DNA from: Oscillospiraceae bacterium
GTDB lineage: Bacteria > Bacillota > Clostridia > Oscillospirales > Oscillospiraceae
Direction: 5' to 3'
NCBI GenBank assembly: GCA_009780175.1
Contig: WRAO01000001.1
Location: 1-64,000, forward strand
Length of the DNA stretch: 64,000 nucleotides
The notes beneath the pieces were generated by a model. That model worked only from the letters and a program-made list of their open reading frames with translations. It was not told the DNA's origin and did not search any database. Below are positions 54,454 through 62,768 of this stretch, in pieces (the first letter of the stretch is position 1; every line of letters begins with the position of its first letter). A program made the translations under genes and the position numbers.

Positions 54454-54483
54454 TAGGTCAAACTAACATGGAGGTGAATGAGA

Positions 54484-54723
54484 ATGGTAAAGATCAGACT
54501 GCGTAGAATGGGTGCGAAGAAGCGTCCGTTCTATCGGATTGTGGTGGCGGATTCCCGCAGCCCAAGAGACGGACGTTCGATCGAGGAAGTGGGTACCTAC
54601 AACCCGCTGACTGAGCCGGCGGAGATTACCGTCAAGGCAGACCGCGTTCAAGAGTGGATCAAAAACGGCGCACAACCCACAGACACTGTGCGAGCACTGC
54701 TCAAAAGAGTCGGCGCACTGTAA
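54484..54723 (+). CDS. rpsP: Ribosomal protein S16
   Basis: 30S subunit assembly protein. [31 protein letters not shown] is the S16 signature. ATG 54484 is chosen over 54478 because GGAGG (54471-54475) is then 8 bases away. 79 residues, normal. Confidence 0.96.
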   Translation: MVKIRLRRMGAKKRPFYRIVVADSRSPRDGRSIEEVGTYNPLTEPAEITVKADRVQEWIKNGAQPTDTVRALLKRVGAL

Positions 54724-54738
54724 TGTAAGGAGATCCCA

Positions 54739-54969
54739 ATGAAAGATTTGCTGCTATATATCGCACAAAATCTGGTGGACAACCCCGATGAAGTCACGGT
54801 GACTGAGGTCGAACGGGACGGCGAGACGGTGCTGGAGCTCCGCGTCGCCGCGGGCGACATGGGTAAGGTCATTGGTCGCCAGGGCAGGATTGCTAAGGAG
54901 ATTCGGGCTGTGATGAAGTCTGTCGCCCAGCGGCAGGGGAAGCGTATTTCTGTTGATATTGTAGATTAG
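54739..54969 (+). CDS. khpA: KH-domain RNA-binding protein KhpA
   Basis: Single KH domain (76 residues) with the RNA loop MGKVIGRQGRIAKEIR. It partners with KhpB/Jag in Gram-positives and affects cell division and elongation genes. AAGGAG before the ATG; 15 bp after rpsP, its standard location. Confidence 0.93.
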   Translation: MKDLLLYIAQNLVDNPDEVTVTEVERDGETVLELRVAAGDMGKVIGRQGRIAKEIRAVMKSVAQRQGKRISVDIVD

Positions 54970-55020
54970 GTGTAGGGCGGATTCTGTATCCGCCCTCCTT
55001 TTCTCTATATTGTTTTATTA

Positions 55021-55433
55021 GCCTGCGGCTCGCTTTGCTCGTTGCGCTGAGGCGCCTTACTTTTTGTCTTAACAAAAAGTAAGCAAAAAACAATTCAAGA
55101 GAAACTGCGTTTCTCTTGAAAATCTCTTCCTTTTTTGATTTTTGGCTTGTGCGCGTTTCAGTTTTGTGGTTCCGTCTGCCGGCGGAGGTTTATGTCGCTT
55201 TAGGGCGTACACGTTCTTGTGCGGTACATGAGACGAATGTGCGGTGGATTTCGCATTGCACTCCCCTCCGCCGGGCGAGGCGGAACCACACGACTTTTGT
55301 GCGCACAAGATAAACGTCAAAAGGAAGAGATCTTTAAGAGAAACCAATCGGTTTCTCTTAAATCTCCTTTTTTGCCTACTTTTTTGACGAAGCAATAGGC
55401 CACATGGCCTAAGAGAAATATCCCTATGGAGAA
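55021..55433 (+). repeat. Large palindromic intergenic repeat, copy C (most complete)
   Basis: About 410 bp separating khpA from rimM. The left arm (about 55053-55136) and right arm (about 55319-55400) are imperfect inverted copies of one another, and each contains two local hairpins (ACTTTTTG/CAAAAAGT; AAGAGAAAC/GTTTCTCTT). The centre has a second inverted pair, GTTCCGTCTGCCGGCGGAGG (near 55170) and CTCCGCCGGGCGAGGCGGAAC (55266-55286). The first 46 bp are identical to copy A. No ORF of its own. The right end supplies the ribosome site of rimM. Confidence 0.82.
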
Positions 55434-55441
55434 GAAACACC

Positions 55442-55933
55442 ATGAAAAAAGAGTTTTTAGAGACTGGGAAGATTGTGAATACGCATGGGATCCGGGGTGA
55501 GGTGAAGATTCAGCCCTGGGCGGATTCGGCTGAATTTTTGCAGGGGTTTGAGGTCTTATATATTGACAATAAACCCGTGAGACTTCTCGGCGGCCGGGTA
55601 CATAAGCAGTGTCTCATCGCGCAGTTGGAGGGGGTGGCGGATATCAATGCCGCTGTCGCTATGAAAAATAAGATTGTGTATATTCGCCGGGCGGATGTGA
55701 AGCTGCCGCCGGGGCATTTTTTCATTCAGGATATTTTGGGTCTCCCAGCGGTGGACGAGGCGGGGGTGCGGTTTGGCGTACTCAAAGAAATTCTGCCCCA
55801 GCCCGGCGGGGATGTGTATGTGATCGCAGGGGACGGCGGCGCGGAGCATTTGGTGCCGGATGTTGAGGCGTTTATTTTGGAGAAGAATCTGGACGAGGGC
55901 TTTATTCGGGTTCGGTTGATTGAGGGGATGTAG
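55442..55933 (+). CDS. rimM: 16S rRNA processing protein RimM
   Basis: Assists 30S head maturation and binds S19. GKIVNTHGIRGEVKIQPWAD, a PRC-barrel C-domain with VYVIAGDGGAEHLVPDVEAFI. 163 residues. The ribosome site GGAGAAG is at the edge of repeat C, so this insertion did not remove translation signals. Confidence 0.93.
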   Translation: MKKEFLETGKIVNTHGIRGEVKIQPWADSAEFLQGFEVLYIDNKPVRLLGGRVHKQCLIAQLEGVADINAAVAMKNKIVYIRRADVKLPPGHFFIQDILGLPAVDEAGVRFGVLKEILPQPGGDVYVIAGDGGAEHLVPDVEAFILEKNLDEGFIRVRLIEGM

Positions 55934-55936
55934 GGT

Positions 55937-56731
55937 ATGAAACTTGTTGTCATTCATGGCAGTATGCGGCGGGGCAATACGTATGCGTTGACACAGGAGA
56001 TCATTCGTCGTCTTGCGGCGAAACCTGATGTGGAAATCACTGAGTTTAGTGTCGCCGACCTTGATTTGCCTTTTTGCGTCTCTTGCCATGTTTGCTTTTC
56101 TGAGGGTGAAGAGGCCTGCCCGCATTATGGGCAGTTGCAGGATGTGACCGCCGCGATTCAGGGGTGCGACGGCCTCATTCTGAGCGGGGTATCCTACCTG
56201 CTGGCGCTGAACGCTGCGATGAAGAATTTTTTGGATCATTTCGCGTATTGGTTCCATCGTCCGGCGCTGTTTGAGAAGTACGGGATGGTGATTGCCACGT
56301 CAGCGGGACGTGGGGAGAAGGCGGTTGCCCGATATCTGCAGCATATCATCGGGCAATGGGGAATCAATGGGGCGATGATTGTGACGCAAAATGCGAGACA
56401 GCAGCAGCTGCAATCCACATCGAAGGCCGTGAGACGCTTGGACGAGGCCGCTGAGCGGTTTTATCAGCGGATTAAGACGAAACAGCGGATTTCGCCCAGT
56501 GCGCAGAATATTGTGGTACACAATGCGTTTCGGGCGATGTCGCTTAGTGAGATTACGGATGCTCCAGTCGACACGCAGTATTGGCAACAACCCGGATTTG
56601 TTGACCTGGCGTATCCGGTGAAGACAAGTCCTTTCAAATATTTCATCGGGGCGCTCACTTATCGCGCGGCGAACGCGGGGATCCGCTTGGCTGGGCGGTC
56701 TTATAAGAAAAAGCAAGCGCAAAAGGATTAG
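55937..56731 (+). CDS. Flavodoxin-fold NAD(P)H-dependent oxidoreductase
   Basis: FMN reductase/iron-sulfur flavoprotein family. The phosphate loop is IHGSMRRGNTYALTQEI, and CVSCHVCFSEGEEACPHY has Cys residues like those of iron-sulfur flavoproteins. The C-terminal 80 residues are helical and basic, so the protein (264 residues) is longer than typical. It lies 3 bp after rimM and 5 bp before trmD, an unusual guest in this operon; its role there is unclear. Confidence 0.82.
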   Translation: MKLVVIHGSMRRGNTYALTQEIIRRLAAKPDVEITEFSVADLDLPFCVSCHVCFSEGEEACPHYGQLQDVTAAIQGCDGLILSGVSYLLALNAAMKNFLDHFAYWFHRPALFEKYGMVIATSAGRGEKAVARYLQHIIGQWGINGAMIVTQNARQQQLQSTSKAVRRLDEAAERFYQRIKTKQRISPSAQNIVVHNAFRAMSLSEITDAPVDTQYWQQPGFVDLAYPVKTSPFKYFIGALTYRAANAGIRLAGRSYKKKQAQKD

Positions 56732-56736
56732 TTGCC

Positions 56737-57915
56737 ATGACAATCGACATTCTCACCCTCTTCCCCACTATGTTTGACGCGCCGCTGGGGGAGAGTATTA
56801 TTGGGCGGGCGCAGGCGGCGGGGCATATTACCATCCGTTGCCATCAAATCCGGGATTTTACGGAAAATCGGCAGAACCAGGTGGACGACTATCCTTATGG
56901 CGGCGGGCAGGGCTGTGTGATGCAGGCCCAGCCGCTCTATAGCGCTTGGCAGCATGCCATGGGTCTGGGCGGAGACGGCTCGGCGCGAACGATTTACTTT
57001 TCGCCGCGCGGCAAAGTCTTCACCCAAGCGGACGCACGGCGGCTCGCGGCGGATTATGATCGACTGATCTTCGTCTGCGGGCATTACGAAGGCGTGGATC
57101 AGCGGTTTCTGGACGCTGCGGTGGATGAGGAACTCTCTCTTGGCGATTTCGTCCTCACCGGAGGCGAGATCCCAGCTATGGCGGTGGCGGACGCTGTGTG
57201 CCGCCTGATCCCGGGCGTACTTTCGGATGCGATCTCCTTTACAGACGAGAGTCATTGGGACGGGCTGTTGGAGTATCCGCATTACTCTCGTCCGGACATC
57301 TGGGAAGGGCGGACGGTGCCGGAGGTGCTGACTTCCGGGGGCCATAGGGCTATTGCGAATTGGCGGCGGAAACAGGCGTTTTTGGCAACGCTGTTGCGGC
57401 GGCCGGATATGTTTGAGACTCTGCTCTTCTCTCGGGGCGATTTGAAGCTCCTTGGGGAACTGCGGGACGAGACGGACGACGCCCTGGTTGCCACTTCGCT
57501 TGGGACCTTGCATACGGGGCGGATTACGGTGCGGAGGACTGGTTTTCCGGACCTCAAAGCCCTCTCCCCTGCCGACGCGGAACAGCACATGGCGGACCTT
57601 GCAAGGCAGGGGATCACAGACTATTCTATCTACGCAGACGGACACGGTTTTTGCGGTCACTGCTTTTATACCGCAGACGGGCCGCTGGCAGAGCTTAGAA
57701 TCAAACTCCTCCCGCACGCCAAGGGCATGGGGATTGACACCTTCGCTGCGGCTTTCGCGCTGGATGAGTTGTTTGCTGATCCCGCGGTCAAAATTTGCAT
57801 TGTTTCCGACCCGCTCCCTGCCGATCTTGTGCGGCGGATTGGGTTTTTGCGGGATGAGTTGGGGCAGTATATTTTGGCTCGGACAGACTGGCTTAGTAGG
57901 CGGAATAAGGCATAG
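56737..57915 (+). CDS. trmD: tRNA (guanine37-N1)-methyltransferase fused to GNAT domain
   Basis: Residues 1-235 are TrmD: MTIDILTLFPTMFDAPLGESIIGRA, the knot region with GHYEGVDQR, ELSLGDFVLTGGE and SVLSDAISF-type blocks. It makes m1G37, which prevents frameshifting. Residues about 260-392 form a GNAT-like domain (LAELRIKLLPHAKGMGIDTFAAAF...; the acetyl-CoA loop has A-K-G-M-G-I), which ordinary TrmD (about 240 residues) lacks. The join is in frame with no stop. Usual rplS does not follow; a terminator does. Confidence 0.93.
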   Translation: MTIDILTLFPTMFDAPLGESIIGRAQAAGHITIRCHQIRDFTENRQNQVDDYPYGGGQGCVMQAQPLYSAWQHAMGLGGDGSARTIYFSPRGKVFTQADARRLAADYDRLIFVCGHYEGVDQRFLDAAVDEELSLGDFVLTGGEIPAMAVADAVCRLIPGVLSDAISFTDESHWDGLLEYPHYSRPDIWEGRTVPEVLTSGGHRAIANWRRKQAFLATLLRRPDMFETLLFSRGDLKLLGELRDETDDALVATSLGTLHTGRITVRRTGFPDLKALSPADAEQHMADLARQGITDYSIYADGHGFCGHCFYTADGPLAELRIKLLPHAKGMGIDTFAAAFALDELFADPAVKICIVSDPLPADLVRRIGFLRDELGQYILARTDWLSRRNKA

Positions 57916-57959
57916 AAAAAGAACCGTTCGCTCATCTAAAGAGCGAACGGTTCTTTTTT
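57916..57959. terminator. Bidirectional terminator after trmD
   Basis: AAAAAGAACCGTTCGCTC (57916-57933), 7-base loop, perfect complement ending in TTTTTT. Serves trmD and the leftward CPBP pseudogene. Confidence 0.92.
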
Positions 57960-57972
57960 GGTTTTTGTGATC

Positions 57973-58767
57973 TTATTCGCAGTATGCTCCTGTCAGCAAA
58001 TCCTTTCTGCGCTGTGTCTTGTGCCAGATGATATAGCCGATGGCCGCAAGCACATACAATACCGTGCATATGGTATAGACAGGAATAGAAACATCGACCA
58101 GTCGCGCTAATGTAAAGTTCATCAAGAAATGAATCCATATGGGTATAAAAAGGTTTCTGCATCGGTTGTGACAGACGCCAATGATGATTGCCGCAAAGAC
58201 GGTCGTTGTTGTATACATGGCGATAAAGAGCACAAGGTTCACGCCCGGCGGCGGTGAAGGGTGCGTGCCAAAAGGTCCATACCAGGCCGACAATGACAGA
58301 CACCTTGACTACGCTATATTTCTTCTCCAGCGATGGCCGTAAAAAACCATTCCAGCCGGACTACTCCCCTGTCGCGCCTGTGATAAAAGCCATGACCGCG
58401 CCCATAGCGATTGCCTGTGCGGATACATCAAACAGGCGCAGAAAGCTAGTCTCATCCGTGAACGCTACAAAGCCAGCCGCGCCAGCAACAGCAGCTATCT
58501 GCACTACGGTAACACACAGCATCATTTTCACATTTAGACGTTCCCGAAAGGCATTTTTATAGAATTCCTTGATTGTGCTTTCCGGATCTAGTTTTTTGAA
58601 CAGTACAACGAGCGCAGGGGTAGGCGTCCAGGCGGATAGGGTCATCATCACTCGGATATGACCGCCCTCGCCTACCAGCAGCATAGCCGCGCTTATCAGA
58701 AAAATCGAAAACCAAAAAATCCGTAGGCACATACTACATATGTAATATGCTTCTTTCTATCGGTCAT
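57973..58767 (-). pseudogene. CPBP family intramembrane protease, decayed
   Basis: A recognisable CPBP gene with at least three lesions. ATG 58767 has GGAGG upstream but its frame stops after about 23 codons; the frame of MCLRIFWFSIFLISAAMLL... takes over from 58732. An in-frame TAG at 58361-58363 falls exactly at the second Glu of the first motif (GE*SGWNGFLRP; the Arg is Asn). After FWHAPF (about 58255) a frameshift moves to FIAMYTTTTVFAAII...HFLMNF, which ends at 57973. Together the pieces make a full-length 260-residue CPBP protein. A perfect operator-like palindrome remains upstream. Confidence 0.85.
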
Positions 58768-58820
58768 CGCGTCCTCCAATGAAATCTTCTGCTTCAAGAA
58801 TAACATCGGGGGATAAAGCT

Positions 58821-58846
58821 GAAGTAGTGACAAATGTCACTACTTC
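58821..58846. promoter_or_regulatory. Perfect palindromic operator candidate
   Basis: 12-bp arms GAAGTAGTGACA and TGTCACTACTTC around AA, 54 bp upstream of the CPBP pseudogene start on the minus strand. Same core as 4511-4532. Confidence 0.65.
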
Positions 58847-58878
58847 GCATGGAACTTATAAATGTTCCGCGGCTGTCC

Positions 58879-60495
58879 TCACGGTTGGTAAAACACACCG
58901 ACTACTAGCAAAATCGTTGTGAAAAAGGCGCCGATGGAGAAGACCATGGTCCGAAAACCCATCTCGACGTTTTTGATCCGCTTGAGGAACGCGCTTTCTT
59001 TCACGTAATACTTGTAAATCAAGACGCCGACGGCGAGGCTGGCGAAGAAGATGAGGGTTTTTTCGATGTAGCCCCAGAGATCAATGTAGACGGTGATGTC
59101 GAACAGGAATTGAATGGTCTGCACGCCGAAAATGCCGGAGAGGAAACAGAGGACACCCATCAAGAGCACCATGGTCTGTTGCAGAATGGGTAGTTTCCGG
59201 GGCGCATCTTCCGGCAGTTCTGGTTTGCCGAAGAGTATATTAGAGTATTTGACGAAGGAGACGATGGTGCCGAGGCTCATGAAGATGAGCACACCGTTGA
59301 GGAGCGTATCCGCGTCGGACACCATGAAGTATTTCGAGATGCTACCGTTGAAGAAGGGCGCGCCGATGATGCCGAAGATGGCCATCGCTGTCGCGGCGCC
59401 GATGACGGGGTAGGCGCGGAACACACCGCGAATTTTATACACATTCCGGGTGCCGTAGGCCGCGGCGAGTACGCCGGCGCTGAGGAAGAGGCCGCCTTTG
59501 AAGAGGGCGTGGTTGAAGATGTGATAAAGTCCGCCGACAAAGGAGTAGGTGAATCCGCCCAGGTAGGTCGCGTCGGCTATGCTGAGGGCGGTGAAAATGA
59601 GGCCGACTTGTGAAATCGTATGGTAGGCGAGAATGAGCTTGATGTCTGTCTGGGCGATGGCCATGACGAAGCCGAATACGCCTGTGATGATGCCCAGAAT
59701 CAGGAAGAACTGGGTGGAGGCGACGAGCTCGAACAGGTCTTGGAAGCGGATAAAGAGATAGATCGTGCTCTTGATATGGAGGCCGGAAAGAATCGCGGAA
59801 ACCGCGGGCGGGGCCGCGGCGGAACCGTGGGCTTTGGGCAGCCAGGCGAAGAGCGGGACAAGGGCGCATTTGAGCGCGATAAAGGTCATAATCGCCGCGT
59901 AGGGCAGCATGAGGTAGTTGTAGTGGTAGGCGTGGATGCGCTCGGACATGAGGTACATGTCTACCGTGCCGGTGAGACGGTAGATGTAGCCGAGGCCGAA
60001 GAGGTAGAACTGCATGAGAATGATGTTGACGGCGAAGTAAATGATGCCGTCGTACATCGAGCGTTTTAGGCGGTTGTACATGATGAGTACAGCGACGATG
60101 ACGGCGGAGACTTCCATCAGGACGAAGATGTTGAACAAATCCGCCGCGAGGAAGATGCCGATCAAAGCGGCTTGCCAGATGAACATGAGGAACCAGAACA
60201 GGCGGCCGAAATCTTCGTGGAAGCTATAGATGGTTGCGACCAGGAAGAAGATCGCGGTGAGGAAAATGAACATCGCCGAGAGCAAATCTGCCCGGAGATA
60301 GATGCCTAGGACGCTATGGTAGCTGCCTATGCTGAGGAAGATTTCGCCCTGCCTGGTCTCTAGGAAGAGCCAAAAGGCCGCCGCAGTCAACCCGAGTTGG
60401 GCCAGGAGCGCTAGGAAGCGGGCGGATTTGTTGAGGGGGAACAGGTATAGAAAAACAGCCACTAGGATGGGAATGATGACAAAATTCGTAAGCAT
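58879..60495 (-). CDS. Mrp-type Na+/H+ antiporter subunit D (MnhD/NuoN-like)
   Basis: Fourteen-helix antiporter-like subunit (538 residues). Conserved ion-path residues are the Glu in FVLMEVSAVIVAV (helix 5) and Lys in FIALKCALVPLFAWLPKAHG (helix 7); SAILSGLHIKSTIY and AYHTISQVGLIF are family blocks. Last gene of the three-gene leftward Mrp-like operon, 21 bp after subunit C. It could equally act as part of an Mbh/Mbx-like complex. Confidence 0.88.
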   Translation of the reverse strand: MLTNFVIIPILVAVFLYLFPLNKSARFLALLAQLGLTAAAFWLFLETRQGEIFLSIGSYHSVLGIYLRADLLSAMFIFLTAIFFLVATIYSFHEDFGRLFWFLMFIWQAALIGIFLAADLFNIFVLMEVSAVIVAVLIMYNRLKRSMYDGIIYFAVNIILMQFYLFGLGYIYRLTGTVDMYLMSERIHAYHYNYLMLPYAAIMTFIALKCALVPLFAWLPKAHGSAAAPPAVSAILSGLHIKSTIYLFIRFQDLFELVASTQFFLILGIITGVFGFVMAIAQTDIKLILAYHTISQVGLIFTALSIADATYLGGFTYSFVGGLYHIFNHALFKGGLFLSAGVLAAAYGTRNVYKIRGVFRAYPVIGAATAMAIFGIIGAPFFNGSISKYFMVSDADTLLNGVLIFMSLGTIVSFVKYSNILFGKPELPEDAPRKLPILQQTMVLLMGVLCFLSGIFGVQTIQFLFDITVYIDLWGYIEKTLIFFASLAVGVLIYKYYVKESAFLKRIKNVEMGFRTMVFSIGAFFTTILLVVGVFYQP

Positions 60496-60516
60496 ATGTA
60501 TGTCCCCTATCGGCCC

Positions 60517-60879
60517 TTACTTCTCCAGGCTTCGGATCTTGATGGTGTCCCAATCGGTCGTTTTATACTCGCGGGTGATGGTGATGGTCATGATGAGCAG
60601 TATCGTCGTGACGGAGAGGCCGATGACGATGGCTGTAATCATCAGCGCTTGGGGGAAGGGGTCGGCGATATAGGCCCAGGATTCCACTTCCGCCAGGTTC
60701 GGGCCGATGGGCGCGAGGATGCCGCTCCGGTAGCCAATGCTCAGGAAGAACATGATGGCCGCCGCCTCCATAATGATGATGAAGATGACGGATTTAATGA
60801 TATTCCGCGTGACAATCAGACCGTAGAAGCTGATGAAGAACATGATTACCGCGAACAGTTCAGCTAATTCAACTCTCAT
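60517..60879 (-). CDS. Mrp antiporter subunit C (MnhC/NuoK-like)
   Basis: Three-helix, 120-residue subunit with NuoK-like sequence, including PFPQALMITAIVIGLSVTTILLIM, typical of MnhC. Start ATG 60879 overlaps the upstream B subunit stop by 11 bp. Confidence 0.88.
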   Translation of the reverse strand: MRVELAELFAVIMFFISFYGLIVTRNIIKSVIFIIIMEAAAIMFFLSIGYRSGILAPIGPNLAEVESWAYIADPFPQALMITAIVIGLSVTTILLIMTITITREYKTTDWDTIKIRSLEK

Positions 60880-61831
60880 CTCGTGCCCCCCGTTCTATGG
60901 CGACAAATCGGTAGAACAATAACATAAACCCACAAGCCACTTTTGCCCCGATCAGAGCGTTCATGATGATTAGGTAAATTTCCCGATAGCCCGGGCGGTG
61001 GGTGAAGTCCGCAAACTCAAGGAATACAACCACAGAGGCCAAAAGCGCGATGGCGATGAATACCGCCTCTTCTATCTTGGCAATCCGTGAGACTTTCAGG
61101 TCGTAGATGTTGAAGATCATATATCGGGCGATGAAAAATGTCGCGATGACAAGGCCGCCTTGGAAGCCGCCGCCAGCCGAGATATGGCCGTTGAGGATAA
61201 GAAAAATGCCAAATACTAACAAAATCGGCGTGATGAGGCGAATAGTGAAGACAGACATATTGGACGTCTCTAGTTCACTGCGGAGCCCGTCTTTAATTGT
61301 GGCTTCGCCGAATTTGGACATGTGGATGACCGCGACAACGGCTAGAACCAGCATCAGGGCCTCGAACAGGGTGTCATACACGCGGTAGCGGAGATAGATG
61401 GCGGTGACGGGGTTATAACCGCCTACTTCGTCCATGAAACGGGTTAGGTAGAGTTCTTTTAGGTAGGGGTTTACGACATTATCCGGGATGAAATAGATGA
61501 ATAATCCCGCCGCGAAAATGGTAAAGAGGAGGGGGAGGATATAGCGGATCACGAAGGTAGATTTTGGTTTCTTCTCCGCCTGGGTGTCTTCTACTTCAAT
61601 GAAATCACCCTCGAACTTGTAATACTTTTCTAGGCAGACGATGAAGAAGATCGTCGTGAAGGTGCTGATTGCGGCTTCTGCCATGGCGACGTCTGGAGAA
61701 CCCAGCAGAAAAAAAGCTATAGACGCAAGCAGACCGAAAATGCCCAGATAGAGGGTGACGCGTACATTCTTTTTCTCAAACAAAATCATCAATGCGCTGA
61801 AAATCCATAGGCCGAGCACGACATATAACAT
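60869..61831 (-). CDS. Mrp antiporter fused subunit (DUF4040/MbhD plus MnhB)
   Basis: 320 residues in two parts. The N-terminal 1-90 match the MbhD/DUF4040 module (LLGSPDVAMAEAAISTFTTIFFIVCL), which in MrpA is the C-terminal part. The C-terminal 180 match MnhB (TIRLITPILLVFGIFLILNGHISAGGGFQGGLVIA). MrpA antiporter core and MrpE, F, G are absent from the window. The fused form is like MbhD-E-F of hydrogenase-linked Mrp modules. First gene of the operon; starts 145 bp after the preceding gene. Confidence 0.85.
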   Translation of the reverse strand: MLYVVLGLWIFSALMILFEKKNVRVTLYLGIFGLLASIAFFLLGSPDVAMAEAAISTFTTIFFIVCLEKYYKFEGDFIEVEDTQAEKKPKSTFVIRYILPLLFTIFAAGLFIYFIPDNVVNPYLKELYLTRFMDEVGGYNPVTAIYLRYRVYDTLFEALMLVLAVVAVIHMSKFGEATIKDGLRSELETSNMSVFTIRLITPILLVFGIFLILNGHISAGGGFQGGLVIATFFIARYMIFNIYDLKVSRIAKIEEAVFIAIALLASVVVFLEFADFTHRPGYREIYLIIMNALIGAKVACGFMLLFYRFVAIERGARDES

Positions 61832-61976
61832 CTGTCACACCACCTTCCATTGATCTGAGGCCACTTTTTTCCATTATGGCAAATTCCGCATGTGTTTGCA
61901 AGCGTTAAAATAGACACAAACCCGCCCTCCGATTTGTTTGGTGACGGGGCTGGATTTCTAGCTGTTTTCACGCCTT

Positions 61977-62261
61977 CTACCAATACCGAAACTGTGCCAA
62001 TTCCGGAAACCACAGGAGCATGGATAGGCCGACTGCCAGCATAAATACTCCTGCGAACATCCAGAAGTAGAGCCATTTTTTTGGCTGCGGTTCTCCGATT
62101 TTTTCCATCCATAGGTGATCCCAGATCAGCATACCCATCAGTGCGGATAGCAGCAGGCTTTGTACGGCAATGAGCATGGTGCCGGTGACTACGAAATAGA
62201 AAATCGTGGCTACGATGCCGAAGCCGAATATGAGTGTGCCGAATTGGAGGACTCTTTTCAT
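61977..62261 (-). CDS. Hypothetical small membrane protein
   Basis: 94 residues with three predicted helices (about 7-27, 30-46, 64-84) and no recognised domain. AGGAGAAG precedes ATG 62261. It lies between a GNAT gene and the Mrp operon on the same strand, so it could be a small accessory subunit, but there is no positive evidence. Confidence 0.6.
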   Translation of the reverse strand: MKRVLQFGTLIFGFGIVATIFYFVVTGTMLIAVQSLLLSALMGMLIWDHLWMEKIGEPQPKKWLYFWMFAGVFMLAVGLSMLLWFPELAQFRYW

Positions 62262-62285
62262 TGCGGTCTTCTCCTCTTCCCTTTT

Positions 62286-62768
62286 CTAATACAGTTCTTT
62301 GCGCATGAGCCATTCTTCGTCTTTGTCTTTGACGATCTCGTAGCCCAGCCGCTGATAAAATCGGCAGGCGGGGTTTGCTTTTTGGACGGCGAGCGAAGTG
62401 TGCGTATACCCTTTCGCGCGCAGCTGGGCAAAGAGATGCGCCATTAAGTCCGCGCCGACGCCTTGGTTTCTGTATTCGGGGAGGACGGAGATGGCGAGTT
62501 CCGGGGTTTCGGCGTCTATGTGGCCGAAGGCGGGGATGACGCGGGTCCAGGCTATGCCGATTATGACGCCGTCTTGTTCGGCGACGGAGGCGAGGTCGCC
62601 GGGGGTGTTTTGGGGGTCGAAGCGGTCGATGTAGAGGTGGACTTCCGGCTGGAAGATCACTTCGTAGGGGATGGGCTCCGTGCCGGGTGGTTGGAAGACG
62701 GCTCCGTAGAGGAATTGCTCCAACAGCGGGTGGTCGGCTTCGGTGAGGGGTCTTATGGTTCTGCTCAT
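62286..62768 (-). CDS. GNAT family N-acetyltransferase
   Basis: 160-residue acetyltransferase with ISVLPEYRNQGVGADLMAHLFAQL as the acetyl-CoA loop and LAVQKANPACRFYQRLGYEIV as the C-terminal motif (RimI/YhbS-like). It overlaps the cinA stop by 4 bp, so the two are co-expressed. Substrate unknown. Confidence 0.88.
   Translation of the reverse strand: MSRTIRPLTEADHPLLEQFLYGAVFQPPGTEPIPYEVIFQPEVHLYIDRFDPQNTPGDLASVAEQDGVIIGIAWTRVIPAFGHIDAETPELAISVLPEYRNQGVGADLMAHLFAQLRAKGYTHTSLAVQKANPACRFYQRLGYEIVKDKDEEWLMRKELY

Noticed and set aside
56728..57717. 329-residue leftward ORF
   Set aside because: Antisense to trmD with no recognisable domain.
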